In this document: positions 18,315 through 27,049 of the stretch, piece after piece | How the letters are laid out: each line of letters opens with the position of its first letter | How positions within the stretch are numbered: position 1 is the stretch's first letter | Source of the DNA: Rhodanobacter sp. ANJX3 | GTDB lineage: Bacteria > Pseudomonadota > Gammaproteobacteria > Xanthomonadales > Rhodanobacteraceae | DNA length: 64,000 bases | Assembly: GCF_014200755.1 (NCBI RefSeq) | Contig: NZ_JACHCM010000001.1 | Span: forward strand, 646,367-710,366 | Reading direction: 5' to 3' | Program-made: the position numbers and the translations under genes | Notes under the pieces: generated by a model | What the model was told of the DNA's origin: nothing | The model's input: only the letters and a program-made list of their open reading frames with translations | Databases searched by the model: none

Positions 18315-19745
18315 ATGCTCAAAAAAACCTATCCCTACTACCTTGCCAACCAGCCGCAGCAGCCGAACACCGATCTCGAGGTGCTGGACAAGTACACGGG
18401 TGAGGTCGCCACCCGCGTGGCGGTACCGAACGCCAAGGCGACCGAAAAGGCGATCGTGGCCGCGGTGAAGGCCACCAGACCGATGCGCGATTTCAAGCCG
18501 TGGGCGCGTCAAGCGGTCTTGCAGCATTGCGCGAAGCGCTTTGCCGAGCGCCGCGACGAGTTGGCCGAAGCGCTGTGCATCGAGGCCGGCAAGCCGATCA
18601 AGGATGCCGCCGGCGAAGTCACTCGCCTGATCGAAACGTTCCAGATCGCCGCGGAGGAATCCGTGCGTACCAATGGCGAAACCTTGAACCTCGAGCTGGC
18701 CAGTCGACTGGACGGTTACCACGGCTATACGCGGCGCGTACCGCTGGGGCCGGTCTCGCTGATCAGTCCGTTCAATTTTCCGCTGAATCTGGTCGCGCAC
18801 AAGGTGGCGCCGGCAATTGCGGCCGGCTGCCCGTTCGTCCTGAAGCCCTCGGAGAAAACGCCGATCGGCGCGCTGATCATCGGGGAAGTGCTGGCCGAAA
18901 CCGATCTGCCCAAAGGGGCGTTCTCGATTCTCACGCTCGACGGTAAGCACGCCAATGCGCTGGTCGAGGACGAGCGCTTCAAGCTGCTGTCCTTCACCGG
19001 CGGCCAGATCGGCTGGGACATCAAGGCGCGCGCCGGCCACAAAAAAGTGACGCTGGAACTCGGCGGCAACGCAGCGTGCATCGTCGACGCGGACCAGGGG
19101 CCGAAACTGGACTACGTGGTCGAGCGGCTGGTGTTCGGCGCGTTTTATCAGTCGGGCCAGAGCTGCATCGGCGTGCAGCGCATCATCGCGCACGACGACA
19201 TCTACGACGCGCTGAAAAAGAAGCTGGTCGCTGCCGTGAAAAAGCTCAAGGCCGGCGATCCGAAACGCAAGGACACCTTTCTCGGCCCGATGATCGACGT
19301 GGCAGCGGCCGAGCGCCTGTACGGCTGGATCGAGGAGGCCCGCAAGGCCGGCGGCAAGCTGCTGTGCGGCGGCAAGCGCAACGGCAACATGCTCGACGCC
19401 ACGCTGATGGAAAACGTGCCGCACGACGCCAAGGCCAACCGGATGGAAGCGTTCGGCCCGTTCGCCCTGCTCACCCGCTTCAGCCAATTCGATGACGCCA
19501 TCGCGATGGTCAACGACTCCGACTTCGGCCTGCAGGCCGGCATCTTCACCGATAGCCTGGCGCACGCCATGCGCGCCTGGAACGAGCTGGAACAGGGCGG
19601 CGTGGTGGTCAACGATATTCCCAGCTTTCGCGTGGACAACATGCCCTACGGCGGCGTGAAGCTTTCCGGCCTGGGCCGCGAAGGCGTGCGCTATGCGATC
19701 GAGGACATGACCGAAATGCGGTTGATGGTGATGCGCGAGCGTTGA
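18315..19745 (+). CDS. NAD(P)-dependent aldehyde dehydrogenase
   Basis: The 476-residue protein is a full-length aldehyde dehydrogenase. The catalytic Cys284 lies in SGQSCIG, the general base Glu248 in LELGG and the oxyanion Asn154 in SPFNFP. The cofactor-binding stretch (KPSEKTP) and C-terminal dimer segment (PYGGVKLSGLGREG) are present. It oxidises an aldehyde to the acid; the substrate is not evident, though the sequence style resembles glyceraldehyde-3-phosphate or lactaldehyde-type members. The start at 18315 (MLKKTYPYY) matches the family; a longer frame from 18186 is unlikely. It is divergent from the slipin gene. Confidence 0.93.
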   Translation: MLKKTYPYYLANQPQQPNTDLEVLDKYTGEVATRVAVPNAKATEKAIVAAVKATRPMRDFKPWARQAVLQHCAKRFAERRDELAEALCIEAGKPIKDAAGEVTRLIETFQIAAEESVRTNGETLNLELASRLDGYHGYTRRVPLGPVSLISPFNFPLNLVAHKVAPAIAAGCPFVLKPSEKTPIGALIIGEVLAETDLPKGAFSILTLDGKHANALVEDERFKLLSFTGGQIGWDIKARAGHKKVTLELGGNAACIVDADQGPKLDYVVERLVFGAFYQSGQSCIGVQRIIAHDDIYDALKKKLVAAVKKLKAGDPKRKDTFLGPMIDVAAAERLYGWIEEARKAGGKLLCGGKRNGNMLDATLMENVPHDAKANRMEAFGPFALLTRFSQFDDAIAMVNDSDFGLQAGIFTDSLAHAMRAWNELEQGGVVVNDIPSFRVDNMPYGGVKLSGLGREGVRYAIEDMTEMRLMVMRER

Positions 19746-19776
19746 GCCTGCGGCGCCGACTGGCCGTCAGCTAAAG

Positions 19777-20553
19777 TCATGCCCGGCCGCTGGGTTTCAT
19801 CGGCCCGCGTACCGGCATGGTGTTCCATCCCAGCGCCTCGTAGACATGAAACTGCGCCACGCCGATGTATTCGTGCAGAGCCAGGTCGCAGAGTTCGAGA
19901 TTCGCCGCCTGCGGCCAGAAACCCAGCGTCGCCGATACCACATCGCCACTGGCAGGGATGGGCCTCATGCCGAAATGCTGGAAATACAGCAGGCTGCGAC
20001 GCAGATGCGCGCCCGAGGTCACCAGCACCAGCGTCTGCGGATCGCAGACCAGCATCAAGCCGCGGCTATAGCGCGCGTTGTCGAACGTGTTGGTGCTCTG
20101 CGTTTCGGTTTGGATGTCCTGTGGCGCCACACCCAGCTTGGCCAATATACCGGCGTAGACGGTGGACTCCGCGGTGCCGTGGTGCTGCGCATCGCCGCCG
20201 CTGACGAAAATCAGGCACTGGCCACCCGAAAGCTTGCAGCTGCGATAAAGCGTGACGGCTTCGAGGATGCGGCCGTTGGCGAACAACGTCGGACGCAATG
20301 GGCCGTCATCGTCGATACGTGCCGTGCCCGCGCCGAGCAGCACGATCACATTGCGCGGTGACCAGTGCACGAAAGGCGTGGCGGAATACTCCCGTTGCAA
20401 ATGACCCAGCAGCCATGCCGGCACCGGCCCGCAGGCCACGGCCAGAAACAACGCCAGGGCGATCACGCCGATGCTACGGGCCAACCAGCGCCATCCCGCG
20501 CGACCGGCGGCGAACGAAAAAAGCACAAGCAATCCAAGCAGGGAGAGCGACAT
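19777..20553 (-). CDS. YdcF/ElyC-like DUF218 membrane protein
   Basis: The 258-residue protein begins with two hydrophobic helices (about 1-20 and 28-52), followed by a DUF218 domain: VIVLLGAG, a Glu-containing nucleotide-like pocket region (SGGDAQHHGTAEST), TNTFDNARYS and VLVTSGAHLRRSL. ElyC of E. coli, with this fold, affects peptidoglycan and lipid-carrier metabolism; the biochemical function of the family is not firmly known. The start at 20553 (MSLSLLG) puts the membrane segment first. It converges with the aldehyde dehydrogenase gene and is divergent from the VOC gene. Confidence 0.85.
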   Translation of the reverse strand: MSLSLLGLLVLFSFAAGRAGWRWLARSIGVIALALFLAVACGPVPAWLLGHLQREYSATPFVHWSPRNVIVLLGAGTARIDDDGPLRPTLFANGRILEAVTLYRSCKLSGGQCLIFVSGGDAQHHGTAESTVYAGILAKLGVAPQDIQTETQSTNTFDNARYSRGLMLVCDPQTLVLVTSGAHLRRSLLYFQHFGMRPIPASGDVVSATLGFWPQAANLELCDLALHEYIGVAQFHVYEALGWNTMPVRGPMKPSGRA

Positions 20554-20716
20554 GAGGTAGTCCGGAGCGGCGCCTGCAGAGTAGCGCAGCCGGTCGTCTG
20601 TCGGCACGGGACGCCGCGCCGGATCGTTCCTTGCAGGAAACACACTGGTGACGATCGGCCTATTGAACGACCGACCTGCCGTGACCACGTTGCTGTCACT
20701 CCACCGGACGCCTGTC

Positions 20717-21229
20717 GTGAACAAGCCACTGCTGCACCTCTTTGCCGCGCTATTGCTGACCGTTGCTACGCTACCCGCGCTGGTCCATGCGACTCATGAC
20801 TCGGGCGACTATGTCGCCGTGCAGGTTCCCAACCTGCCCCAGGCTGTCACGTTTTTCCGCGACGTGATGAACTGCAGCGTCATCAGCGACGGTGGCGATA
20901 CGGCATCCGCCGCCGCTTCGCTGATGGCCTGCGGACGCGACACCACGGTCGAAATCACTCAGGTCTCCACACATCCCGCGCCGCGTGCGATCGGGGCTTC
21001 ACCGACGCTCACGCTCGACGCCGACGATGCGCCTGCCGTCGCCAGCTGGCTGCGCGCCAATCACGTCCATCTGGTGGGATCGCCGATCCGTCTGACCACC
21101 GGCCAGGACGCGGGCAAGCTTGCCGTGACTTTTCTTACGCCATGGGGCCAGCCGCTGCGTCTGGTCAGCCGGATGAAGGACGACGATCTGCTGGAATCCG
21201 CGCCGACGTCCCGCGTAGCCGTGCAATAG
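20717..21229 (+). CDS. Exported VOC/glyoxalase-fold protein
   Basis: From a GTG at 20717 the product has about 170 residues and starts with a signal peptide (basic start, LLHLFAALLLTVATLPALVHA). The mature part is a single VOC module with VAVQVPNLPQAVTFFRDVM and the closing VTFLTPWGQPLRLVSR. Periplasmic VOC proteins are uncommon, and no metal-ligand set can be assigned with confidence. An ATG at 20648 is in frame but would put 23 extra residues before the signal peptide. Its function is unknown. Confidence 0.75.
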   Translation: MNKPLLHLFAALLLTVATLPALVHATHDSGDYVAVQVPNLPQAVTFFRDVMNCSVISDGGDTASAAASLMACGRDTTVEITQVSTHPAPRAIGASPTLTLDADDAPAVASWLRANHVHLVGSPIRLTTGQDAGKLAVTFLTPWGQPLRLVSRMKDDDLLESAPTSRVAVQ

Positions 21230-21259
21230 GCAGCAGTCGGTCATAGGCACGCCATGTAG

Positions 21260-21287
21260 CGCTCAAGAGCGGCGTCGCTCTTGAGCG
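21260..21287. other. Perfect hairpin without T-run
   Basis: An 11-bp perfect stem (CGCTCAAGAGC, 21260-21270, with its complement 21277-21287) encloses a 6-nt loop, 30 bp after the VOC gene and about 85 bp before the alpha/beta hydrolase. No U-tract follows, so termination would be weak. A Rho-dependent end point, mRNA-stabilising hairpin or protein-binding site are alternatives. Confidence 0.55.
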
Positions 21288-21371
21288 TTGACTCACGCGG
21301 TTTTCATTGCCACGTTTTTCATCGATGCGCTGATATCAAGAGTGTCCCCTCCCCGATATAGGTAGCATTCG

Positions 21372-22208
21372 ATGACCACCATCCAAGTCAATCAGGACCG
21401 AAGCGGCAAGCCGGTCGAGCTTTTCTACGAAGACGTCGGCAGCGGCGCGCCGGTGGTGTTGATCCACGGCTGGCCGGTCAGCCAGCAGATGTGGGAAAAC
21501 CAGATCCTGGCTCTGGCCGGCAAGGGTTTTCGCGTCATCAGCTACGACCGCCGCGGTTTCGGCGAGTCGTCCAAACCGTGGGACGGCTACGACTACGACA
21601 CGCTGGCCGACGATCTGAAAGGCTTGCTGGTGGGGCTCGACCTCACCGGCGTCACGCTCGTGGGCTTTTCGATGGGCGGCGGCGAAATCGCTCGCTATAT
21701 GAGCCGGCATGGCGGCGAGCGTGTCAGCAAGGTGGCCTTCATCAGCGCAGTAACGCCGTTCATGCTGAAGACCGACAACAACCCGGATGGCGTGGACAAA
21801 AGCGTATTCGACGGCATGGTCGAAGGCATCACCAAGGACCGTCCAGATTTTTTGGAAAGCTTCGCCAAGGGCTTTTTCGGCGTCAGTGCCCTGCACCACG
21901 CCGTGAGTTCGGCCGTGCTGGACTGGAACCAGTCGCTGGCGCTGCGCGCGTCGCTGAAAGCTACGCTCGACTGCGTGCGTTCGTTCAGCGAAACCGATTT
22001 CCGCGACGACCTGAAAAAGATCGACGTTCCTACCTTGATCGTCCACGGCAAGAGCGACAAGACCGTACCGTTCGAGACCAGCGGTGAACGCACCGCCAAA
22101 CTGCTTCCTTCTGCCACATTCAAAGCCTATGACGGCGCTCCACACGGGCTGTACATCACGCACAAGGATCAGCTCAACCACGATCTGCTGGCGTTTCTCG
22201 GTGCCTAG
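21372..22208 (+). CDS. Alpha/beta hydrolase, non-haem chloroperoxidase-like
   Basis: The 278-residue protein has the alpha/beta hydrolase fold with the oxyanion segment IHGWPVSQQMW, nucleophile Ser100 in GFSMGGGE, the acid in VHGKSDKTVP and the base His in GAPHGLY. The sequence is of the cofactor-free haloperoxidase/esterase type; in vivo these are usually esterases. No signal peptide is present. It ends 15 bp before a strong intrinsic terminator and appears to be a single-gene unit. Confidence 0.92.
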   Translation: MTTIQVNQDRSGKPVELFYEDVGSGAPVVLIHGWPVSQQMWENQILALAGKGFRVISYDRRGFGESSKPWDGYDYDTLADDLKGLLVGLDLTGVTLVGFSMGGGEIARYMSRHGGERVSKVAFISAVTPFMLKTDNNPDGVDKSVFDGMVEGITKDRPDFLESFAKGFFGVSALHHAVSSAVLDWNQSLALRASLKATLDCVRSFSETDFRDDLKKIDVPTLIVHGKSDKTVPFETSGERTAKLLPSATFKAYDGAPHGLYITHKDQLNHDLLAFLGA

Positions 22209-22223
22209 CTGCCGTTAGCGTTA

Positions 22224-22266
22224 CGGATACGAAAAAGGCGCCAAGCAGGCGCCTTTTTCGTATCCG
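22224..22266. terminator. Bidirectional intrinsic terminator
   Basis: A perfect 19-bp stem (CGGATACGAAAAAGGCGCC, 22224-22242, with its complement 22248-22266) and a 5-nt loop contain A5 and T5 runs, so it can act on both strands. It separates the alpha/beta hydrolase (plus) from the CheY-like gene (minus), which converge here. Confidence 0.93.
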
Positions 22267-22307
22267 TTGGTCACTGGTATCGGGCCAATGTCGGTCTATG
22301 GAATGGC

Positions 22308-22673
22308 TCAGACCTTCTCGCGGTCGCACAGCAACGTGGCGACAGCTTTCAACATCGTTTTCGAGTCGTACGGCTTGAGCAGGGTTTCGTAGTTGTGAAA
22401 ATCCTGCGGTATCTCTTCCTTGCCGTACCCGGATGCAAATACGAACGGCACGCCTTGCTCGCGCAACTGTTCCGCCAGGGGAAATACCAGATCGCGACCA
22501 AGGTTTACATCGAGAATGGCGGCGTCGAAACCGTCGATCTTCGATACCCGAAGCCCTTCGGCGAGGCTGGTCACGCCGTGGACTTCGTAGCCCGCATCGG
22601 AAAGCAGGTCGTCCAGCACCATCGCGATGAACACCTCATCTTCGACCATCAGTACGCGCGGTTTGTAAGTCAT
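22308..22673 (-). CDS. Single-domain (CheY-like) response regulator
   Basis: The 121-residue product is only a receiver domain. It has the acidic pocket Glu11/Asp12 (VEDE), phospho-acceptor Asp55 (AILDVNLG) and the conserved Lys in LLKPYD. It lacks an output domain, so it acts by protein contact or as a phosphate relay or sink. The type resembles receivers that work with HWE-family kinases. No kinase is adjacent; the soluble GAF kinase lies 13 kb away. The start at 22673 (MTYKPRVL) is the family start. Confidence 0.9.
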   Translation of the reverse strand: MTYKPRVLMVEDEVFIAMVLDDLLSDAGYEVHGVTSLAEGLRVSKIDGFDAAILDVNLGRDLVFPLAEQLREQGVPFVFASGYGKEEIPQDFHNYETLLKPYDSKTMLKAVATLLCDREKV

Positions 22674-23020
22674 GGATAGCCTCCTCGTCGGTCCGCGATT
22701 TCCTGCGGCGCAAAAAAATACAGCATCTTTGACGATAAGATGGCCGCGCCTAGGTGATGACGCTGTGTCGCGGCGGTGAAAGGCCCGCATGCCGTTCACA
22801 AAATTTGCCAGCGCAGGCATCTCGCTGCCGCAGTCGAACCCGTACGAACGCGCTTTCTTGCGGAACGCTCAGCGCCGACGCTGAAGCGACGCCGTAATGC
22901 TGTCAGTAACCCTTGGCGACTACCAGCCAGCCCTCGCTAGCTACCCGTATCGGCACCGGTGTACGCTCCCCACCCTCGCCGCGATCTGCGCAAGCGATAG
23001 CCAGGGGAAAGGGAAAGCAC
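22674..23020. other. Intergenic region without a recognisable gene
   Basis: These 347 bp lie between the divergent CheY-like and prohibitin-like genes. Both strands were read. I see no convincing coding frame, hairpin terminator or repeat. Promoters for both genes must lie here, but no hexamer pair stands out. The last 25 bases are purine-rich and hold the ribosome site of the downstream gene. Confidence 0.6.
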
Positions 23021-23935
23021 ATGAAAAATCTGCTGTTGAACAGCGGCACAGGCGCCGCCGGAAAATTTTCGGTCGGTGCGATTCTGATCGTCGTTATCGT
23101 CATTGTTCTTCTGTTGAACAGCGTCTTCGTCATCTCGCCCAGCGAGGAGGCCGGCACGCGTTGGCTCGGGGGTACACCGATGACGACCGCGCCGCTGACC
23201 ACCGGCATGCACTTCAAGGTGCCGTTCTTCGAAAACGTCGACCGCATTCAGACCAGCCGCTCGGTCTACACGCTCAACGCGCTGGACGTCTATACCAACG
23301 ACAATCAGAAAGTCACCATCGACGTCAGCATCATTTATCAGATCCCCAGCGCCGCAGTGATGAACCTGCTTTACCACGTCGGCCGCGCCGGCGCCTTCGA
23401 TATCGACGGCACCATCCTGCCGGTGGTGCGCGACCGCGCGCTGGCCGCCTTCGCACGCTACAACACGCTGACCATTTCCGACCAGCGCTCGCAGATCACT
23501 CTGCAGATGCGCAAGGACGTCAGCGAAGCGCTGCTGCGACTGTTCGGCGTGGAGACCATCGACGTGCAGCTCACCGGCATCCACTACTCGCCCGTGTTCG
23601 ACCAGTCCATCGAGGAAGCCGTGCGCGCCAAGAACCTCGCGGTGCAGGCGGAAAACACCGTCGCGCAGAAAAAGTTCGAAGGCCAGCAGAAAACCGTCAC
23701 CGCCTCCGCCGAAGCACAGGCCGCGGTCGAAAGCGCCAACGGCGAAGCCCAGGCCACCGTGCTGCAGGCCGACGCTCAGGCCAAGGCCATCGCCACCGTC
23801 GGCAACGCGCTGAAAACCAACCCCGACTACGTCCACTTCTACGGTATGCAGCGCTGGAACGGCATCCTGCCCCAGGTCGTCGGCGCCGGCTCGATCCCGA
23901 TGATCGATTTGAAGGGAGGAGATGTGGGGAAGTAG
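23021..23935 (+). CDS. Prohibitin-like SPFH membrane protein
   Basis: The 304-residue protein has an N-terminal membrane helix (about 15-37, VGAILIVVIVIVLLLNSVFV) followed by an SPFH domain (SPSEEAGTRWLGG, FENVDRIQTSRSVYTL, VTIDVSIIYQI) and a long Ala/Gln/Glu helical tail. The bulk is probably outside the cytoplasm, as in HflK/HflC and prohibitins, which form rings around membrane proteases. The ATG at 23021 follows a purine-rich AGGGGAAAGGG site. It is the second SPFH gene in the window and is only distantly similar to the slipin gene at 17375. Confidence 0.88.
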   Translation: MKNLLLNSGTGAAGKFSVGAILIVVIVIVLLLNSVFVISPSEEAGTRWLGGTPMTTAPLTTGMHFKVPFFENVDRIQTSRSVYTLNALDVYTNDNQKVTIDVSIIYQIPSAAVMNLLYHVGRAGAFDIDGTILPVVRDRALAAFARYNTLTISDQRSQITLQMRKDVSEALLRLFGVETIDVQLTGIHYSPVFDQSIEEAVRAKNLAVQAENTVAQKKFEGQQKTVTASAEAQAAVESANGEAQATVLQADAQAKAIATVGNALKTNPDYVHFYGMQRWNGILPQVVGAGSIPMIDLKGGDVGK

Positions 23936-24112
23936 GCATGGTGATCACCCCGCTTCTAGCGCTCGCCAAAAGTGGAACTAGGAGGTCAAGGCTACTCCGC
24001 GTGGGTGCGATGGCGCCCAGCGCCATGTTCGGACGCCCGATGTCGTATGCCCTTAGCGCCTGTTTAACGCGTATCGTCCATGCCTCCGATCCGAGCCTGA
24101 TGAAATACGCCC

Positions 24113-24592
24113 ATGACGACACTGCAGCCCTTTGCGCAAAGCGGATTTCTCGCCCATCTGGAGCGTCTCGCCGATGCCCCGACACCCGCTGCCGAGGTGC
24201 AACTGCCTTCGCAGCTGACGACGCTAGTTTTGAACGCCGATGGAAGCGGCACGCTGACCCGGGCGGCCCACGAGCTGATCGCGCTGCTGAAAGCCCGCAA
24301 AGCTTTACTCCAGACGACGTTCGACACCGCGCTGGTCGCCGACGAACTTCGCCGATACCAGAAATTCTCCAAACCCGGGCAGCCCTCGCCGCACATCGTC
24401 GGGCTTCGGCAGAAGCAGGCCGCCACGCGACAAGCCGGCAACGTGGCGAGGCAGTCGCTCGTCAAGTCAGCGGCGGCCTTTGTGCGGGAGGCCGGTATCG
24501 ATGTGCCTCAGCGCGTGGCGATTGAGGTTTTCATCGACAAATGGATCGATACGAGCCTGCCGAAGGGAATCTCGCCATCGCCATCGACATAG
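24113..24592 (+). CDS. Small hypothetical protein
   Basis: The 159-residue product has no signal peptide or recognisable domain. The composition looks natural (Leu/Ala-rich helical middle, basic segment RQKQAATRQ, C-terminal VFIDKWIDTSLPKG), more so than the overlapping minus-strand frame. The ribosome site is not obvious. Function unknown; a plasmid- or phage-derived helical protein is possible. The gene lies between the prohibitin-like gene and a LysR regulator, convergent with the latter. Confidence 0.5.
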   Translation: MTTLQPFAQSGFLAHLERLADAPTPAAEVQLPSQLTTLVLNADGSGTLTRAAHELIALLKARKALLQTTFDTALVADELRRYQKFSKPGQPSPHIVGLRQKQAATRQAGNVARQSLVKSAAAFVREAGIDVPQRVAIEVFIDKWIDTSLPKGISPSPST

Positions 24593-24653
24593 CCGTGCCA
24601 ACCTCTTCAGGGATCAAGAGACTCTTGCACGACGGCAAAAGTCGAAAAATCCG

Positions 24654-25556
24654 TCAACCTTCATCCCAGCGCCAAGCCTCACGCAACCGCTCACCGAGAT
24701 ATTCGATGAACGCACGCACGCGCGGTGCGAGATGGCGGCTGTGTGGATAGATGGCGTGCAGCGGTGCGGAAGATATGCGGTACTTCGGCAACACGCGGCG
24801 CAGGCGGCCGGCGGCGATATCGTCACCGACGTCCCAGATCGACTTCAGCACAATGCCTGCGCCTTCCAGTGCCCAGGTGTGCGCTGCGCTACCGTCGTTG
24901 CTGAGCAACGGACCGGTGACGCGCACAGTCATGGAGTCACCGTTTTCGAAGCGCCAGTCGGTCCAGGGCTGGTCACGCATGATGATGCAGCGGTGCCCGA
25001 CCAGCTCGTCGGGATGCTTAGGGACGCCGTACTTTTTCAGATAGGCAGGCGCCGCGCACAGCACGCGATAATTCGGCGCCAGCTGCCGTGCGATCAGTGA
25101 CGAATCGGCGAGGCTGCCGAAACGGATGGCCATATCCGCACCGTTCTCCAGCAGATCGATAACGGTATCGGTCAATTCGAGCTGCACGCTCAGCCGCGGA
25201 TGCAGCCGCTGAAAATCGCTGACGATCGGCGCGATCCACTGCCGGCCGAACGCCCTCGGCGCGCTCAGGCGAAGCAATCCGCCGACGGTTCCCCGACGGC
25301 GTGAAATCAAGGCTTCGGCCTCTTCCACCTCGGCCAGAATCCGCACGACCTGCGCGTAAAACAGTACGCCCTCCTCGGTCAGCGTCTGGCGTCGCGTGGT
25401 GCGCTGGATCAGGCGCACACCCAGACTCTTTTCCAGCTGCGCCAGCCGTTTGCTGACGACCGCCAGTGAGATATCAAGCTCACGTGCGGCGGCCGACAGG
25501 CTCCCGGCAGAAACGATGCGGGCAAACGCGGCGAGGTTCGGGAGGCTATCGATCAT
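24654..25556 (-). CDS. LysR-type transcriptional regulator
   Basis: The 300-residue protein has the N-terminal LysR winged helix (FARIVSAGSLSAAARELDIS, VSKRLAQLEKSLGVRL) and a C-terminal periplasmic-binding-like effector domain. It resembles the CrgA/DmlR subgroup (RRRGTVGGLLRLSAP, YLKKYGVPKHPDEL). It is divergent from an exported SnoaL-like gene 147 bp away and probably controls it; this is the usual LysR arrangement. The effector is unknown. Confidence 0.93.
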   Translation of the reverse strand: MIDSLPNLAAFARIVSAGSLSAAARELDISLAVVSKRLAQLEKSLGVRLIQRTTRRQTLTEEGVLFYAQVVRILAEVEEAEALISRRRGTVGGLLRLSAPRAFGRQWIAPIVSDFQRLHPRLSVQLELTDTVIDLLENGADMAIRFGSLADSSLIARQLAPNYRVLCAAPAYLKKYGVPKHPDELVGHRCIIMRDQPWTDWRFENGDSMTVRVTGPLLSNDGSAAHTWALEGAGIVLKSIWDVGDDIAAGRLRRVLPKYRISSAPLHAIYPHSRHLAPRVRAFIEYLGERLREAWRWDEG

Positions 25557-25702
25557 GGCGATGATTATCTACAAAATGGAAAGGATTCATCCTTTCCACG
25601 CCAGTATTTCGGCTGCAAACAAAGAGTGATGCTCTGCTTCGGCCGGCAAAACTACCGACCGGGCGCCCTGTCGCGCTGCCTCTTTAGCAATGGAGCCATC
25701 TC

Positions 25703-26263
25703 ATGTCACCAGCACCGATCAAACGCCGCCGATCCACTCGTTTTCTGCTGCTTGCGTCGTGGGGCGTCGTCTTGGCCGCGCCGGCCTTGTCGGCCACGGA
25801 CACACTGGTCGAGCCGGAGACGGTAGTGGTCGACAGGAGTCTGCCGAAAGATCGGCTCGACTCCCAGCTATTGGCCGCGCGTCGTTATGACACGTTCTGG
25901 ACCAGCGGTGACGAAGCGCTGGCGCGCGCAGCGCTGGCTCCCGGTTTCATCGACCGCACCCTGCCATCGGGACGTCCGCAGGGCGTTGCCGGTCCACTCG
26001 CCGCGTCAAAAGCGTTCCACGCGGCCGTTCCCGACTTGCACTGCACGGTCGAGCAGATGATCGTCGCGGGTGACCGCGTCGTCGCGCACCTGCATTTCAC
26101 GGGTCACTTCACCGGCCAGTTCAAGGGCATGCACGGCAAAGGTCAGGCGATCGACTTTATCGCTACCGACATATACCGGATTGCCGAAGGCCGCATCGCT
26201 GAGAACTGGCATCTGGAAGACAACCTGACCTTCCTGCAGCAGATCGGCGCCCTCGCCAAATAA
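25703..26263 (+). CDS. Exported SnoaL-like (NTF2-fold) protein
   Basis: The 186-residue protein has an N-terminal signal peptide (KRRRSTRFLLLASWGVVLAAPALSA, cleavage about 31) and a SnoaL/ester-cyclase-like domain: FWTSGDEALARAALAPGFIDR, FHAAVPDLHCTVEQMIVAGDRVV, and the closing IAENWHLEDNLTFLQQIG. Members act on small ring compounds or simply bind ligands. It is divergent from the LysR gene and the likely target of it. Confidence 0.85.
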   Translation: MSPAPIKRRRSTRFLLLASWGVVLAAPALSATDTLVEPETVVVDRSLPKDRLDSQLLAARRYDTFWTSGDEALARAALAPGFIDRTLPSGRPQGVAGPLAASKAFHAAVPDLHCTVEQMIVAGDRVVAHLHFTGHFTGQFKGMHGKGQAIDFIATDIYRIAEGRIAENWHLEDNLTFLQQIGALAK

Positions 26264-26470
26264 GAGGTCAGTCGGAGATACCGAATCCGAGTCTTCCGAT
26301 GCGCTGGCGAACCAGCACGCCGGCCGTCGACGTTTTCTCGCCAGGGCCGGCACCACCGCTAGCGCGCTGGCCACGTACACCGTGCCAAAGACGGCTTCGG
26401 CGCGGGCAACGCGGAGATATTGAACCGGCTCTAACGTCGTGCCGCGTTGCTCCAAGCAAGGCGTGTACTT

Positions 26471-26941
26471 TCAAGCGCCGCGTAGGCGCAGCATCAGTCC
26501 CTTCAGAAAATTCCGCAGCAGCTGGTCGCCGCAGAGGCGAAAATTCTTGTGATCGGGCTGGCGGAACAGCGCGCTGAGTTCGGGCTTGGAAATCGGGAAA
26601 CCGGCGTCGGCCAGAATCTGGTGCATGTCGACGTCCTTAAGCTCGAACGCGACGCGCAGCTTTTTCAACACCACGTTATTGGTGACGCGCTTTTCGATCG
26701 GTCGCGGCGGCTGGCTCTCGTCGCGGCCGCGGCGCTGCACCACCAGGCCGTCGAGAAAATGTGCCAGGACGGTATTGCTGCACTCGACGTAGCCCTCCTC
26801 GCCGTCCTTTTTCAGAAAGGCCTGCACATTCTCTTTCTCGATCGGAAAATTCGCATCTGCCAGCTTGGTGATCTCCACCACCTTGCCGTCGCTGAGATCG
26901 AGCATGTAGCGGATGCTGCGTATGACGTCGTTGTTGATCAT
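26471..26941 (-). CDS. DUF1456 family protein (YehS-like)
   Basis: The 156-residue protein has two copies of the DUF1456 repeat. Copy one has NNDVIRSIRYMLDLSD and the FLDGLV end; copy two has NNVVLKKLRVAFELKDVDMHQIL and the FLKGLMLRLRG end. E. coli YehS has the same layout; its function is not known. Length matches. The linker between the repeats is basic. The 207-bp gap to the convergent SnoaL gene shows nothing. Confidence 0.9.
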   Translation of the reverse strand: MINNDVIRSIRYMLDLSDGKVVEITKLADANFPIEKENVQAFLKKDGEEGYVECSNTVLAHFLDGLVVQRRGRDESQPPRPIEKRVTNNVVLKKLRVAFELKDVDMHQILADAGFPISKPELSALFRQPDHKNFRLCGDQLLRNFLKGLMLRLRGA

Positions 26942-27049
26942 CGAGGGTCCGACAAAAGCGTGGAAAAGACCGCCATGCTACCGCGACGGTAAAGTGACTG
27001 CGGCCATAGGCCGCCCGATCCTCTTGCCGCATGCGAAACTTGCCCCACC

